Source of the DNA: Paraburkholderia monticola
Lineage (GTDB): Bacteria > Pseudomonadota > Gammaproteobacteria > Burkholderiales > Burkholderiaceae
Direction: 5' to 3'
DNA length: 64,000 nt
Assembly (NCBI RefSeq): GCF_001580545.1
Contig: NZ_LRBG01000003.1
Coordinates: 1-64,000, forward strand
Each line of letters begins with the position of its first letter. Position 1 is the stretch's first letter. The notes below the pieces were generated by a model that saw only the letters and a program-made list of their open reading frames with translations, ran no database searches and was not told where the DNA came from. Positions 27,197 through 38,171 of this stretch are shown piece by piece. Position numbers and translations under genes: made by a program.

Positions 27197-28126
27197 ATGA
27201 CCGCCAAGAAAATTCGCCACTACCTGCAGTTCAAGGATTTCTCGCTGGAAGACTACGAGTACGTGCTCGAACGCGCGCGCATCCTGAAACGCAAATTCAA
27301 GAACTACGAGACCTATCACCCGCTGCACGACCGCACGCTGGCGATGATCTTCGAAAAGAATTCGACGCGCACGCGTCTGTCGTTCGAAGCCGGCATCTTC
27401 CAGCTTGGCGGTCACGCGGTGTTCATGAGCACGCGCGACACGCAGCTCGGCCGCGGCGAGCCGATCGAAGATGCCGCGCAGGTCATCTCGCGAATGGTCG
27501 ACATCATCATGATCCGCACGTTCGGCCAGGACATCATCCAGCGCTTCGCCGAAAATTCGCGCGTGCCGGTGATCAACGGCCTTACCAACGAATACCACCC
27601 GTGCCAGGTGCTCGCAGACATCTTCACGTACTTCGAGCATCGCGGTCCGATCCGCGACAAGACAGTCGCGTGGGTCGGCGACGCGAACAACATGCTGTAC
27701 ACGTGGATCGAAGCCGCGCAGATTCTCGGCTTCAAGCTGCGCCTGTCCACGCCGCCCGGTTACAAGCTCGACCGTGCGCTCGTCTCGGCGGAAAGCGCGC
27801 CGTTCTACGCGGAATTCGACGACCCGAACGAAGCCTGCGCGGGCGCCGATCTCGTCACCACCGACGTGTGGACCAGCATGGGCTTCGAAGCCGAGAACGA
27901 AGCGCGCAAGAAGGCTTTCGCGGACTGGTGCGTCGACGCCGACATGATGGCGCGCGCGAATCCCGACGCGCTCTTCATGCATTGCCTGCCCGCGCATCGC
28001 GGCGAAGAAGTCAGCGCCGAAGTGATCGACGGGCCGCAGAGCGTCGTGTGGGATGAGGCGGAGAACCGTCTGCACGTGCAGAAGGCATTGATGGAATACC
28101 TGCTGCTAGGCAAGCTCAATCACTGA
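27197..28126 (+). CDS. ornithine carbamoyltransferase
   Basis: A 309-residue cytoplasmic enzyme of arginine synthesis that makes citrulline from ornithine and carbamoyl phosphate. The carbamoyl-phosphate site STRTRLSFEAG, DIIMIRTFGQD, the HPCQVLADI segment, the ornithine-binding region and the MHCLPAHRGEEV catalytic Cys loop are all present. Normal length for the anabolic form. A strong terminator follows. Confidence 0.97.
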   Translation: MTAKKIRHYLQFKDFSLEDYEYVLERARILKRKFKNYETYHPLHDRTLAMIFEKNSTRTRLSFEAGIFQLGGHAVFMSTRDTQLGRGEPIEDAAQVISRMVDIIMIRTFGQDIIQRFAENSRVPVINGLTNEYHPCQVLADIFTYFEHRGPIRDKTVAWVGDANNMLYTWIEAAQILGFKLRLSTPPGYKLDRALVSAESAPFYAEFDDPNEACAGADLVTTDVWTSMGFEAENEARKKAFADWCVDADMMARANPDALFMHCLPAHRGEEVSAEVIDGPQSVVWDEAENRLHVQKALMEYLLLGKLNH

Positions 28127-28165
28127 GCGAACGCTGGTCCAGACACAAGCCGGAACCGCGGTACA

Positions 28166-28202
28166 AAAAAGGCGCCAGGAGGAAAACTCCCGGCGCCTTT
28201 TT
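28166..28202. terminator. bidirectional terminator between argF and murB
   Basis: A long stem made of AAAAAGGCGCC and GGCGCCTTTTT, continued by GGAG/CTCC around a GAAAA loop. It lies between the convergent argF and murB genes and fits both directions. Confidence 0.9.
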
Positions 28203-28228
28203 GCATTCTTCGGCGTTGAAACGGCCGC

Positions 28229-29296
28229 TCACAAGCAAACCGGCTCCGCCTCCAGTTCCACGCCAAATCGCTCGGACACGTCGCGCTGGATCGCCCGCGC
28301 GAGCGCCAGCACTTGCGCGCCGCTCGCGCCACCGCGATTCACCAGCACCAGCGCCTGGCGCTCATGCACGGCCGCCGCGCCCATCGCGCGCCCCTTCCAG
28401 CCACATCGGTCGATCAGCCAGCCGGCCGCCAGCTTCACCCGGCCATCGGCTTGCGCATACGACACGATTTCCGGCTCGCGACGTTTCAGCGCCTCGAACC
28501 GGGCGGCATCGATCACCGGATTCTTGAAGAAGCTCCCCGCGTTGCCCAGTTCGAGCGGATCGGGCAGTTTCGCGCGCCGCACGGCGACGACCGCATCGAA
28601 AATGGCCTGCGCGCTTGGCTGCAGAGCCTCGCCATCGGCTTGCCCGGCGCGCGCCGCCAGCTCGCGCGCGAGTTCCGCATAGCCGGCGCGCGGCTGCCAC
28701 GCCTTCGGCAAGCGGAACGTCACCGACGTGATCACGAAGCGTTCGCGCCCTTCCCGCTTGAAAAAGCTGTCGCGATAGCCGAACCGGCACGCGTCGCCGT
28801 CGAGCTCCACGGCTTCGCCGGTCGCGAGCTCGATCGCCCGCAGCGACGCGAAGCGCTCGCACATTTCGAGCCCGTAAGCACCGATGTTCTGGATCGGCGC
28901 CGCGCCGACCGTGCCCGGAATCAGCGCGAGGTTTTCGAGGCCGGGCATGCTCTCGGCCAACGTCCACGCGACGAACTCGTGCCACGGCTCGCCGGCGGCG
29001 GCCTCGACATACCACGCGTCCTGATCCTCGCGCACCACGCGGCGGCCGCGCAGCGCCACCAGCAGCACGAGCCCGGCGAAGTCGCCGGTCAGCACGACGT
29101 TGCTGCCGCCGCCGAGCACAAGGCGCGGCAGGCCCGCGACGCGCGGATCGCGCACCGCGGCGAGCAACTGTTCCTCACGCTCGATCAGGCACGCGAACTG
29201 CGCGCAAACATCGAAGCCGAACGTGTTGTGGGCCTTCAGCGAATAGCCGGCCATGAGGGACGCGACGGCGGGAGTGACGAGATTGGATTGGGACAT
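28229..29296 (-). CDS. UDP-N-acetylenolpyruvoylglucosamine reductase
   Basis: A 355-residue FAD enzyme of peptidoglycan precursor synthesis that reduces UDP-GlcNAc-enolpyruvate to UDP-MurNAc. The FAD domain has [12 protein letters not shown] and [18 protein letters not shown]. The catalytic Ser is in [11 protein letters not shown], and [12 protein letters not shown] is near the end. Type I architecture (E. coli-like). Start 29296 was chosen because family members begin near this Met; the frame open to 29944 runs across the yajQ promoter and 5' end. Confidence 0.95.
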   Translation of the reverse strand: MSQSNLVTPAVASLMAGYSLKAHNTFGFDVCAQFACLIEREEQLLAAVRDPRVAGLPRLVLGGGSNVVLTGDFAGLVLLVALRGRRVVREDQDAWYVEAAAGEPWHEFVAWTLAESMPGLENLALIPGTVGAAPIQNIGAYGLEMCERFASLRAIELATGEAVELDGDACRFGYRDSFFKREGRERFVITSVTFRLPKAWQPRAGYAELARELAARAGQADGEALQPSAQAIFDAVVAVRRAKLPDPLELGNAGSFFKNPVIDAARFEALKRREPEIVSYAQADGRVKLAAGWLIDRCGWKGRAMGAAAVHERQALVLVNRGGASGAQVLALARAIQRDVSERFGVELEAEPVCL

Positions 29297-29527
29297 CGGA
29301 TCGGCAGCAGGGCAACGACGGGAAGCAACGAAAAACGACGCATGACGCGTAAGACGACAGGAGCAACGCCGCCCGACGCGGATCGGCCGCCGTCGCGACC
29401 ATGCGCGGCGGCCTTGGGCAAAAGGGAGCGGCGTCGGTAAAATGACGTCCGGTCCGTGATTATAGCGAGTGCCTCGCGCGCAGCCGACCGGCCGCGTCGC
29501 GCACTGCCGCACTATTGGGAGAATGCA

Positions 29528-30013
29528 ATGCCATCGTTTGACGTCGTCTGCGAAGCGAACATGATCGAAGTCAAGAACGCGATCGAGCAGTCCAACAAGG
29601 AAATTTCCACGCGTTTCGACTTCAAGGGGTCCGACGCGCGCGTCGAACACAAGGAAAACGAAATCACCGCTTACGCCGACGACGACTTCAAGCTCGGTCA
29701 GGTGAAAGACGTGCTGCTCTCGAAAATGGCCAAGCGCAACGTCGACGTGCGCTTTCTCGACTACGGCAAGATCGAGAAGATCGGCGGCGACAAGGTCAAG
29801 CAGGTCATCAAGATCAAGAAAGGCGTGTCCGGCGATCTGTCGAAGAAAATCGTCCGTCTCGTGAAGGACAGCAAGATCAAGGTGCAGGCGAGCATTCAGG
29901 GCGATGCCGTGCGTATCACCGGTGGGAAGCGCGACGACCTGCAAAGCGTGATCGCGATGCTGCGCAAGGACGTGACCGACACGCCGCTCGACTTCAACAA
30001 CTTCCGCGACTAA
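29528..30013 (+). CDS. YajQ-family cyclic di-GMP/nucleotide-binding protein
   Basis: A 161-residue protein of the YajQ family, with two ferredoxin-like domains. [32 protein letters not shown] and the C-terminal [11 protein letters not shown] are diagnostic. Xanthomonas homologues bind c-di-GMP and act as transcriptional co-regulators. GGGAGAAT lies before ATG 29528. Divergent from murB. Confidence 0.95.
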   Translation: MPSFDVVCEANMIEVKNAIEQSNKEISTRFDFKGSDARVEHKENEITAYADDDFKLGQVKDVLLSKMAKRNVDVRFLDYGKIEKIGGDKVKQVIKIKKGVSGDLSKKIVRLVKDSKIKVQASIQGDAVRITGGKRDDLQSVIAMLRKDVTDTPLDFNNFRD

Positions 30014-30104
30014 GCGCCACGACGCGCGAGGCTTGCAACGAGCTTCGCGCGCGAATTCAGACGCGCTTCAAATCGGGCCGGGCGAATCGCTCAGCCCGTC
30101 CATC

Positions 30105-30740
30105 TCACAGATCGTTGCCCGCCGCCGGAGTCGCGACCTTCTTCTTGTCGCCGATGCGGCTCTCCTGCCCCCGCATCAGCTTCGCGATGTTGCCGCGATG
30201 CCGCCACACGAGCAGCAGGCTCATCACCAGAACCGCGAGCGCGACGATGCGCGGCCCGAACAGGAACACGTAGAAGAGCGGCGCGAACAGCGCCGAGCAC
30301 AGCGCCGCGAGCGACGAGTAGCGCGTGAAGAACGCGACGATCAGCCAGGTCAGCAAGGTCGCGATGCCGAGCGTCGGGTTGATCGCCAGCAGCACGCCCG
30401 CGGCGGTCGCGACGCCCTTGCCGCCCTTGAAGCGGAAGAAAATCGGATACAGGTGACCGAGAAACACCGCGAGCGCGGCAATCGCGATCGAGCGCTCGTC
30501 GAGCCCGTAACGCGCGCCGAAATGGACGACCACCCATACAGGCAGCCAGCCCTTGAAGGCATCGCCGATCAGCGTCAGAATCGCGGCCTTCTTGCTGCCG
30601 CTGCGTAGCACGTTGGTGGCGCCGGGGTTGCCCGAGCCGTACGAGCGCGGGTCGTCGAGACCCATCGCGGCGCTCACGATCACGGCAAACGACAACGAAC
30701 CGATCAGATAGGCAACGACAGCGACGATCAGGTTTTGCAT
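30105..30740 (-). CDS. glycerol-3-phosphate acyltransferase PlsY
   Basis: A 211-residue inner-membrane enzyme that transfers acyl groups from acyl-phosphate to glycerol 3-phosphate, the first step of phospholipid synthesis. About five to seven hydrophobic segments. The three conserved cytoplasmic motifs are [37 protein letters not shown] and the [14 protein letters not shown] region. A short Lys-rich C-terminal tail follows. Confidence 0.96.
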   Translation of the reverse strand: MQNLIVAVVAYLIGSLSFAVIVSAAMGLDDPRSYGSGNPGATNVLRSGSKKAAILTLIGDAFKGWLPVWVVVHFGARYGLDERSIAIAALAVFLGHLYPIFFRFKGGKGVATAAGVLLAINPTLGIATLLTWLIVAFFTRYSSLAALCSALFAPLFYVFLFGPRIVALAVLVMSLLLVWRHRGNIAKLMRGQESRIGDKKKVATPAAGNDL

Positions 30741-30882
30741 CTGGGACTCTTATAAGGATCGCGGTCTGACATTCGATACCCCAACCGCAACAGGGCATGC
30801 CCGTCGAAACGAGGCGGCGCACATTCTACCGAACGTGTCCGCGCAAAAAACATTCAGGCAAACGTCAACTCTCGCTGCGTCA

Positions 30883-31374
30883 TCAGTCCACGCTCGCGCA
30901 TTGCACCGGCTTCGCCCCAAGCAGATCGGTGAGCACTTCCGGCTCGATGCTGACGAGAAAGCCGCGCCGGCCGCCGTTCAGCCAGATCCTGTCCATTTCG
31001 AGAATAGTCGACTCGACGTACACCGGCATCTGCTTGCGCGTGCCGAACGGCGACGTGCCGCCGATCAGGTAACCCGAATGACGGTTAGCGACCTCGGGCT
31101 TGCACGGCTCGACGCGCTTCGCGCCGATCTGCCGCGCGAGGTTTTTCGTGCTGACGGTGCGATCGCCGTGCATCAGGACGATCAGCGGCTTCGCGTGCTC
31201 GTCTTCCATCACCAGCGTCTTCACGACCTGATGCTCGTCGACGCCGAGCTGGCGTGCCGATTCCGCGGTGCCGCCGTGCTCGACGTAGTCGTAAGGATGC
31301 TCGCCGAACGTGACGCCATGACGCCGCAGCAACTGCGTGGCGGGCGTTTCGGAGACATGTCTGGATTTGCTCAT
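30883..31374 (-). CDS. YbaK/EbsC-type Cys-tRNA(Pro) deacylase
   Basis: A 163-residue trans-editing enzyme of the YbaK/ProX superfamily that hydrolyses Cys mischarged on tRNA(Pro). Typical segments are VVKTLVMEDEHAKPLIVLMHGDRTVSTKNLAR, SGYLIGGTSPFGTRKQMPVYVE and IWLNGGRRGFLVSIEPEVL (in pieces), including the essential Lys near the VVKTL segment. Start 31374 fits the family length. Confidence 0.93.
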   Translation of the reverse strand: MSKSRHVSETPATQLLRRHGVTFGEHPYDYVEHGGTAESARQLGVDEHQVVKTLVMEDEHAKPLIVLMHGDRTVSTKNLARQIGAKRVEPCKPEVANRHSGYLIGGTSPFGTRKQMPVYVESTILEMDRIWLNGGRRGFLVSIEPEVLTDLLGAKPVQCASVD

Positions 31375-31522
31375 CGGCGCATTGTAATGGCGCGTTTGCA
31401 AGACGGCTATTTGCCGAACGGCCAATTGTGCGGGTCCGGAGCTTGTGGCACGATCGTTCGAAAATAGGCCGGCGCGGTGCGCGATACTGCGCAAGGGCAA
31501 TGAATTGTTTCAGGAGACAGTG

Positions 31523-33085
31523 TTGAGCCAGGCTTCATCCATCCGTTCCACCATCGACATCCCCGCGCTCCTGGCCGCCCTGCCCGCGCGCATCAGCGAC
31601 ATTCCGGCGCTCGCCGCCGCGCGCGATCCGCGGCATGTCGCATTGATCGAAGACGCGCGCCGCCTCACCAACGCGCAACTGCGCGATGCCGTCGATGCCA
31701 CCGCCACGCTGCTGCGCGACTGGGGCGTGCGCGGCGGCGATCGCGTGATGATCGTCGCGGAAAACAGCATCGCGCAGATCGTGCTGCTGTTCGCGACCGC
31801 GAAGCTGGATGCGTGGGCGCTCGTGTCGAACGCGCGCCTATCCGCCGCCGAGCTCGACTCGATCCGCGCGCATGCGCAACCGCGCGTCGTCGCGTATGCG
31901 GTCGAAAGCTCGCCCGACGCGCGCCAGCATGCGCAACGTCATCAGGCCACCCATGCACCCACGGTGTCTGCGGACATCGGCGCATGGTCGTATGCGCTGG
32001 ACAGCACCGCGCAACCCGAACCGGTCGAAGCCGCCAACGACCGTCAATGCGCGGCGCTGATCTACACGACCGGCACCACCGGCGCGCCGAAGGGCGTGAT
32101 GCTGTCGCATCGGAATCTGCTGTACATCGCGGCGGTGTCGAGCCGGCTGCGCCAGGTCGGGCCCGACGACGTCGTCTATGCGGTGCTGCCGATCTCGCAC
32201 GTGTACGGTTTCGCGTCGGTATGCCTCGGCAGCCTGCATGCGGGCGCGACCTTGCGGCTCGCGCCGCGCTTCGTGCCCGAAGCGGTGCGTCGCGCGCTGG
32301 CCGACGACCAGGTGTCGATCTTCCAGGGCGTGCCGGCGATGCACGCGAAGCTGCTCGAACATCTGCACACGCACGGCCACGCATGGTCCGCGCCGCGACT
32401 GCGCTTCGCATACTCGGGCGGCTCGCCGCTCGACGCCGCGCTGAAGGCGCAGGCCGAAGCCGTGTACGGTCTGCCGCTGCACAACGGCTACGGCATGACC
32501 GAAAGCAGCCCGACCGTGTCGCACACGATGCTCGACGCCCCGCGCGGCGACTGCTCGGTCGGCGAAGTCATTCCGGGCGTCGAAGTGAAATTCGTCGGGC
32601 TCGACGGCGTCGAAGCGGCCGCGGGCGAGATTGGCGAATTGTGGGTACGCGGTCCGAACGTGATGCTCGGCTATTACCGCAACCCTGAGCAGACACGCGC
32701 GACGGTCACGGCAGACGGCTGGCTCAAGACCGGCGACCTCGCGCGGCAGGACGCCGATGGCGCGCTGCATATCGTCGGACGCAGCAAGGAACTGATCATC
32801 CGCTCGGGCTTCAACGTGTATCCGGCCGAGGTCGAGCACGTGCTGAACGCGCATCCGCAGGTCGTGCAGTCGGCTGTGATCGGACGCGCGGTCGAAGGCA
32901 ACGAAGAAGTGATCGCGTTCGTCGAGCTGATTTCGGGTGCGACGGTCACGCCCGCGGAATTGATCGCCTGGTGCGGCGAACGGCTCGCGCCCTACAAGCG
33001 GCCGGCCAAGTTGAAGGTGCTCGCGGCGCTGCCGGCTGCGTCGACCGGGAAGATTCTCAAGCACCGCTTGCGCGAGTTCATGTGA
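31523..33085 (+). CDS. acyl-CoA synthetase (AMP-forming ligase)
   Basis: A 520-residue adenylate-forming enzyme that activates a carboxylic acid, probably a fatty acid, as acyl-AMP and then acyl-CoA. Motifs seen: the P-loop-like YTTGTTGAPKGVM, GYGMTESSP, TGDLARQDADG, IVGRSKELIIRSGFNVYPAEVE and the terminal catalytic Lys in AASTGKILKH. AGGAGA lies 5 bases before TTG 31523, the preferred start; GTG 31520 is too close to it. The gene is monocistronic, and its substrate cannot be read from the sequence. Confidence 0.9.
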   Translation: MSQASSIRSTIDIPALLAALPARISDIPALAAARDPRHVALIEDARRLTNAQLRDAVDATATLLRDWGVRGGDRVMIVAENSIAQIVLLFATAKLDAWALVSNARLSAAELDSIRAHAQPRVVAYAVESSPDARQHAQRHQATHAPTVSADIGAWSYALDSTAQPEPVEAANDRQCAALIYTTGTTGAPKGVMLSHRNLLYIAAVSSRLRQVGPDDVVYAVLPISHVYGFASVCLGSLHAGATLRLAPRFVPEAVRRALADDQVSIFQGVPAMHAKLLEHLHTHGHAWSAPRLRFAYSGGSPLDAALKAQAEAVYGLPLHNGYGMTESSPTVSHTMLDAPRGDCSVGEVIPGVEVKFVGLDGVEAAAGEIGELWVRGPNVMLGYYRNPEQTRATVTADGWLKTGDLARQDADGALHIVGRSKELIIRSGFNVYPAEVEHVLNAHPQVVQSAVIGRAVEGNEEVIAFVELISGATVTPAELIAWCGERLAPYKRPAKLKVLAALPAASTGKILKHRLREFM

Positions 33086-33121
33086 AACGGCGGCCGCCGT
33101 ATACGGCCCCGCGCGTCCCAC

Positions 33122-34072
33122 TCACCCGCGCGGATGATGCTGCGCGTGCAGCGATTTCAAACGCTCGCGCGCGACGTGCGTGTAGATCTGCGTCGTCGAA
33201 ATATCGGTGTGGCCAAGCAGCAATTGCACGACACGCAGATCCGCGCCGTGGTTGAGCAGATGCGTCGCGAACGCGTGACGCAACGTGTGCGGCGACAACG
33301 GCGCATGGACGCCCGCCGCCTGCGCGTGTCGCTTGATGATGTTCCAGAACTGCTGGCGCGTCATGCCTTCCGCGCGTGCCGTCACGAACAGCGCATCGGC
33401 CGCGCGCGCGCCGAGCAGCGCCGGGCGCGCGTCGCGCAGATAGCGCTCGATCCACGCGTGCGCCTCTTCGCCGAACGGAATCAGCCGCTCCTTCGAGCCC
33501 TTGCCGGTCACCCGCACGACGCCTTCGTTGAGCCCCACCTCGATGCTCTTCAGCGTGACCAGTTCGGTCACGCGCAAGCCGCTCGCGTACATCAACTCGA
33601 GCATCGTGCGATCGCGCAAGCCGAGTGGCGTGTCGATATCGGGTGCGCCCAGCAGCGCTTCGACCTGCGCTTCGCTCAAGGTCGACGGAAAACGCGGCGG
33701 CTGCTTTGCCGAGCGGATGCGCAAGGTTGGGTCCGCGGCCGCGCGACGCTCGCGCACCGCCCACGCGTAATAGCGGCGAAACACCGACAGCCGGCGATTC
33801 GCCGAAGTCGCCTTGTCCTTTTGCCGCGCCGCGCTGTAGGCGGTCAGGTCGGCTTCGCTCGCGATGTCGAGCGAGGCGTTGCGCGTGTGCGCGAGCCATT
33901 CGCAGAACAGGCGCAAGTCGCGGCGGTACGCGTCGAGCGTGTTGCGCGACAGGCCGTGTTCGAGCCATAGCGCGTCGCAGAAGGCGTCGATCGATGCGGA
34001 ACTGGTCAGAAGCAGCGGCGAGGTGGCGGCTGTGTCTTCGCCGTGTGCGGCGGTATCGGTGATGGTGCTCAT
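33122..34072 (-). CDS. site-specific tyrosine recombinase XerD
   Basis: A 316-residue recombinase that with XerC resolves chromosome dimers at dif. The N-terminal SAM-like core-binding domain (FCDALWLEHGLSRNTLDAYRRDLRLF) is followed by the catalytic domain. That domain contains Arg in YASGLRVTEL, Lys in GKGSKERLIPF, His-x-x-Arg in HTLRHAFATH, His in LGHTDISTTQIYTHV and the nucleophilic Tyr in that last motif. It overlaps ogt by 4 bases (ATGA), so the two are translationally coupled. Confidence 0.95.
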   Translation of the reverse strand: MSTITDTAAHGEDTAATSPLLLTSSASIDAFCDALWLEHGLSRNTLDAYRRDLRLFCEWLAHTRNASLDIASEADLTAYSAARQKDKATSANRRLSVFRRYYAWAVRERRAAADPTLRIRSAKQPPRFPSTLSEAQVEALLGAPDIDTPLGLRDRTMLELMYASGLRVTELVTLKSIEVGLNEGVVRVTGKGSKERLIPFGEEAHAWIERYLRDARPALLGARAADALFVTARAEGMTRQQFWNIIKRHAQAAGVHAPLSPHTLRHAFATHLLNHGADLRVVQLLLGHTDISTTQIYTHVARERLKSLHAQHHPRG

Positions 34073-34539
34073 GCGTACGGCACACCCTCATGCGCGAGCA
34101 GCCAGCGCTTTACATTGCGAAAGAAGCCATCGCCGCCATCGTGCGCGAAGCCGCCGATGCCGCTCGAACTCACCACCCGGTGACACGGAATCACGATCGG
34201 AAAGAAGTTCGCGCCGCACGCCTGGCCAACCGCGCGCGGCGCGCTGCCGAGCTGCTTCGCGAGTTGTCCGTAGGTCAGCACGACGCCCGGCGGGATGTCG
34301 CTGATCGCCTGCCACACGCGCCGCTGGAACGCGGTGCCGCACGCGGCGAGCGGCAGCTCGAACTTCGCGGACGCTCGCTCGAAGTAACGCTCGAGCTGGT
34401 CGGCCGCCTCGCGCGCGAGCGGCGTCGCGGGCGCGACGTTGCGCGTCGAATCGGGCAGATAAACGATCTCGCGCACGGCCTCGCCCTCGAGCCGGATGCC
34501 GACCTTGCCGAACGGCGCGTCGATCACTGCGTTGAACAT
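34069..34539 (-). CDS. methylated-DNA-protein-cysteine methyltransferase
   Basis: A 156-residue suicide repair protein that removes methyl groups from O6-methylguanine. The acceptor Cys is in IPCHRVV, followed by GIGGFAHDGGD. The Arg finger helix is in RAVGQACGANFFPI and the DNA-binding part in TAFQRRVWQAISDIPPGVVLTYGQLA. Start 34539 gives normal length. It overlaps xerD and is followed upstream by a short tandem-repeat spacer from queG. Confidence 0.93.
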   Translation of the reverse strand: MFNAVIDAPFGKVGIRLEGEAVREIVYLPDSTRNVAPATPLAREAADQLERYFERASAKFELPLAACGTAFQRRVWQAISDIPPGVVLTYGQLAKQLGSAPRAVGQACGANFFPIVIPCHRVVSSSGIGGFAHDGGDGFFRNVKRWLLAHEGVPYA

Positions 34540-34583
34540 GATTGCCTGCTCCTCATGCGTGCCAACTTGCGGGCACGGAACTG

Positions 34584-34646
34584 CCACCAACGAATTGCCG
34601 CCACCGAATTGCAGCCACCGAATTGCAGCCACCGAATTGCCGCCAC
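34584..34646. repeat. 14-bp tandem repeat between queG and ogt
   Basis: Four imperfect units of CCACCGAATTGCAG (variants ending GCCG), at 34584-34600 (a longer first unit), 34601-34614, 34615-34628 and 34629-34642, plus a partial fifth. It lies directly downstream of the queG stop codon. Array length may vary by replication slippage. Confidence 0.9.
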
Positions 34647-34647
34647 T

Positions 34648-35877
<1,230 letters not shown>

Positions 35878-35894
35878 CACGCCATTTTACGAGA

Positions 35895-36479
35895 ATGCCT
35901 GTCAATTCCGATCACGCGACCCTACCGTCCGCTGCCGTTGTCCTCGAACGCTCTTTCGCGCTCGCGGACGAAGCCGCCACGCAGGCGTTCGGCGCGCGCT
36001 TCGCACAGGCGATCGAAAGCGTGCGCGCGGCCTCGCGCGCCCAGCCCGGCACCGCAAGCGGCCTCGCGTTCCACGGCCTGCAAGTCCAACTCGTCGGCGA
36101 CCTCGGCGCCGGCAAAACCACGCTCGTGCGCGCGACGTTGCGCGGCCTCGGCCACACCGGCCGCGTGCGCAGTCCGACCTACACGCTCGTCGAACCGTAT
36201 GTGCTCGAGCGGCCCGCCGGGGAACTCGCGCTGTATCACTTCGATCTGTACAGATTCACCGATCCGGCCGAATGGGCCGACGCAGGCTTTCGCGAATATT
36301 TCGACAGCGGCGCGGTCTGCCTCGTCGAATGGCCGCAACGCGCGGGCCCGCTGCTCGGCGTGCCGGATCTCGTCTTCTCGCTCGGGCTCGTCGGCGGCAC
36401 CGACGCAAACGCGGACGCACGCGTCCTCGTCGCACGCGCCTATAGCGAATCAGGAAAGGCATGTCTCGAAAGATGTTAA
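35895..36479 (+). CDS. tRNA threonylcarbamoyladenosine synthesis ATPase TsaE
   Basis: A 194-residue P-loop protein of the TsaBDE complex needed for t6A37 in ANN-decoding tRNAs. The Walker A motif GDLGAGKTTLVRA is followed by SPTYTLVEPY, LYHFDLYR and CLVEWPQRAG. An N-terminal extension of about 60 residues, Ala-rich, is longer than in E. coli. The next gene, amiC, begins inside its 3' end (19-base overlap), the usual Burkholderia arrangement. Confidence 0.93.
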   Translation: MPVNSDHATLPSAAVVLERSFALADEAATQAFGARFAQAIESVRAASRAQPGTASGLAFHGLQVQLVGDLGAGKTTLVRATLRGLGHTGRVRSPTYTLVEPYVLERPAGELALYHFDLYRFTDPAEWADAGFREYFDSGAVCLVEWPQRAGPLLGVPDLVFSLGLVGGTDANADARVLVARAYSESGKACLERC

Positions 36480-38089
36480 TCAAACCGTTCCACTCGATCG
36501 AATCGGCGGCGGGCGCAACGCATAACTGGCGGCGTCGGCAGATCCTGCGCGCGGGTGCGTCGACGCTCGTGCTCGGGCTCGTCGCGCCGCGTCTCGCCTT
36601 GGCGAGCTCGGTACTCGGCGTGCGCGTGTGGCCCGCGCGCGACTACACGCGTGTGACGATCGAATCCGATCAACCGCTGCAGAACACGCAACAATTGCTG
36701 CAGGGACCGGACCGGCTCGTCGTCGATTTGAGCGGTCTCGATCTCGATCAGGCGCTGAAGGATCTGGTGTCGAAGATCACGCCGAACGATCCGCAGATTT
36801 CGTCGGTGCGGGTCGGACAGTATCAGCCGCATGTGGTGCGCATGGTGTTCGACCTGAAGGGCTCGGTGAAGCCGCAGGTGTTCGCGCTGCCGCCGGTCGG
36901 CGCGTACAAGTACCGGCTCGTGTTCGACCTGTATCCGGCTGTCGCGCCCGATCCGCTGATGGATCTGCTCGCGCAGACCGAGCGCAAGCAACAGGCATTC
37001 GACGAACAGAACAGCGCGCCGCCCGCGACGCTCGCCGGTCCCGGCACGACGCCGCCCACCGACAACAGCGATGCGTTCTTCGAGCATTACGCGCAGAACG
37101 GCGGCGCGGGTACGGGCGCCGCGAATGGCGCCGCGGGCCTGCGGCATCCGCCGGCACACGGCACGACGGCCCCGTCCGCTCCGGTCATCGCCGGCAGGCA
37201 GGCGACACCGTCCGCGCCCTCCGCGGCAGTCGCGCCGCCCACCGCGATCGCCCGCAACAAGGGTGGCAACACCAGTGGCAACAGCACCGCGCGCGGCCTC
37301 GGCAACGAAAGCGACACCCCCGGCGACAGCGACGACACCTACGCGTTCACCACACCCAAATCGAGCCGCAGCAACACCGTGCGACTGCTCACCGTCGCGA
37401 TCGATCCGGGTCATGGCGGCGAGGACCCGGGCGCGATCGGCGGCGGTGGTACCTACGAGAAGCACATCGCGCTCGACATCGCGAAGAAGCTGCGCGCGAA
37501 GATCGACGCGCAGCCGAACATGCGCGCGATGATGACGCGCGACGCCGATTTCTTCGTGCCGCTGAACGTGCGCGTGCAGAAGGCGCGCCGGGTCGGCGCG
37601 GACCTGTTCGTGTCGATCCACGCGGACGCGTTCACGACGCCGGAGGCCAAGGGCTCGTCGGTGTTCGCGCTGTCGGAGCACGGCGCGTCGAGCGCGGCCG
37701 CGCGCTGGATGGCGAACAAGGAGAACTCGTCGGATCTGATCGGCGGCATCAACATCAAGTCCGACGACGCGACCGTGAACCGCGCGCTGTTCGACATGTC
37801 GACCACCGCACAGATTCGCGACTCGATGCGCTACGGCAACTTCGTGCTGAAGGAAATCGGCGACATCAACAAGCTGCACAAGGGCTCGGTCGAGCAGGCC
37901 GGCTTCGCGGTGCTGAAGGCACCGGATATTCCGTCGATCCTCGTGGAGACCGCGTTCATCAGCAACCCCGATGAAGAGCGCCGCCTGAACGACGACGCGT
38001 ATCGCGAGAAGATGGCCAACGCGATCCTGACCGGCATCAAGCGCTATTTCGCGGCGAATCCGCCGCTCGCGAAGAGCCGCATGACGTGA
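36461..38089 (+). CDS. N-acetylmuramoyl-L-alanine amidase AmiC
   Basis: A 542-residue periplasmic zinc amidase that splits septal peptidoglycan during cell separation. A Tat signal is present (RRRQILRAGASTLVLGLVAPRLALA). An AMIN domain for septal targeting covers residues about 50-165. A Pro/Ala/Thr-rich linker of roughly 130 residues leads to an Amidase_3 domain with zinc ligands in AIDPGHGGEDPG, EKHIALDIAKKL and FVSIHADAF, and the catalytic Glu in PSILVETAFISN. ATG 36473 is an alternative start. Co-transcribed with tsaE. Confidence 0.94.
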   Translation: MSRKMLIKPFHSIESAAGATHNWRRRQILRAGASTLVLGLVAPRLALASSVLGVRVWPARDYTRVTIESDQPLQNTQQLLQGPDRLVVDLSGLDLDQALKDLVSKITPNDPQISSVRVGQYQPHVVRMVFDLKGSVKPQVFALPPVGAYKYRLVFDLYPAVAPDPLMDLLAQTERKQQAFDEQNSAPPATLAGPGTTPPTDNSDAFFEHYAQNGGAGTGAANGAAGLRHPPAHGTTAPSAPVIAGRQATPSAPSAAVAPPTAIARNKGGNTSGNSTARGLGNESDTPGDSDDTYAFTTPKSSRSNTVRLLTVAIDPGHGGEDPGAIGGGGTYEKHIALDIAKKLRAKIDAQPNMRAMMTRDADFFVPLNVRVQKARRVGADLFVSIHADAFTTPEAKGSSVFALSEHGASSAAARWMANKENSSDLIGGINIKSDDATVNRALFDMSTTAQIRDSMRYGNFVLKEIGDINKLHKGSVEQAGFAVLKAPDIPSILVETAFISNPDEERRLNDDAYREKMANAILTGIKRYFAANPPLAKSRMT

Positions 38090-38110
38090 TGTCGGCATAC
38101 AGGAAGCAAT

Positions 38111-38138
38111 AAAAAAACGGCCTCACGGCCGTTTTTTT
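38111..38138. terminator. bidirectional terminator between amiC and eamA
   Basis: AAAAAAACGGCC, a 4-base loop (TCAC) and GGCCGTTTTTTT form a 12-bp stem including A/T runs on both sides. It fits both convergent genes. Confidence 0.92.
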
Positions 38139-38171
38139 ATTCATGCTCGTCATGCGTGCTGCGATGGCTTA

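Noticed and set aside
33122..34072. Tyrosine recombinase as a mobile-element integrase
   Set aside because: Length, motifs and coupling to ogt fit the housekeeping XerD; no attachment-site repeats or phage genes surround it.
34584..34646. Tandem repeat as iteron origin
   Set aside because: No replication initiator gene, no DnaA boxes or AT-rich unwinding element nearby; lies inside a chromosomal gene cluster.
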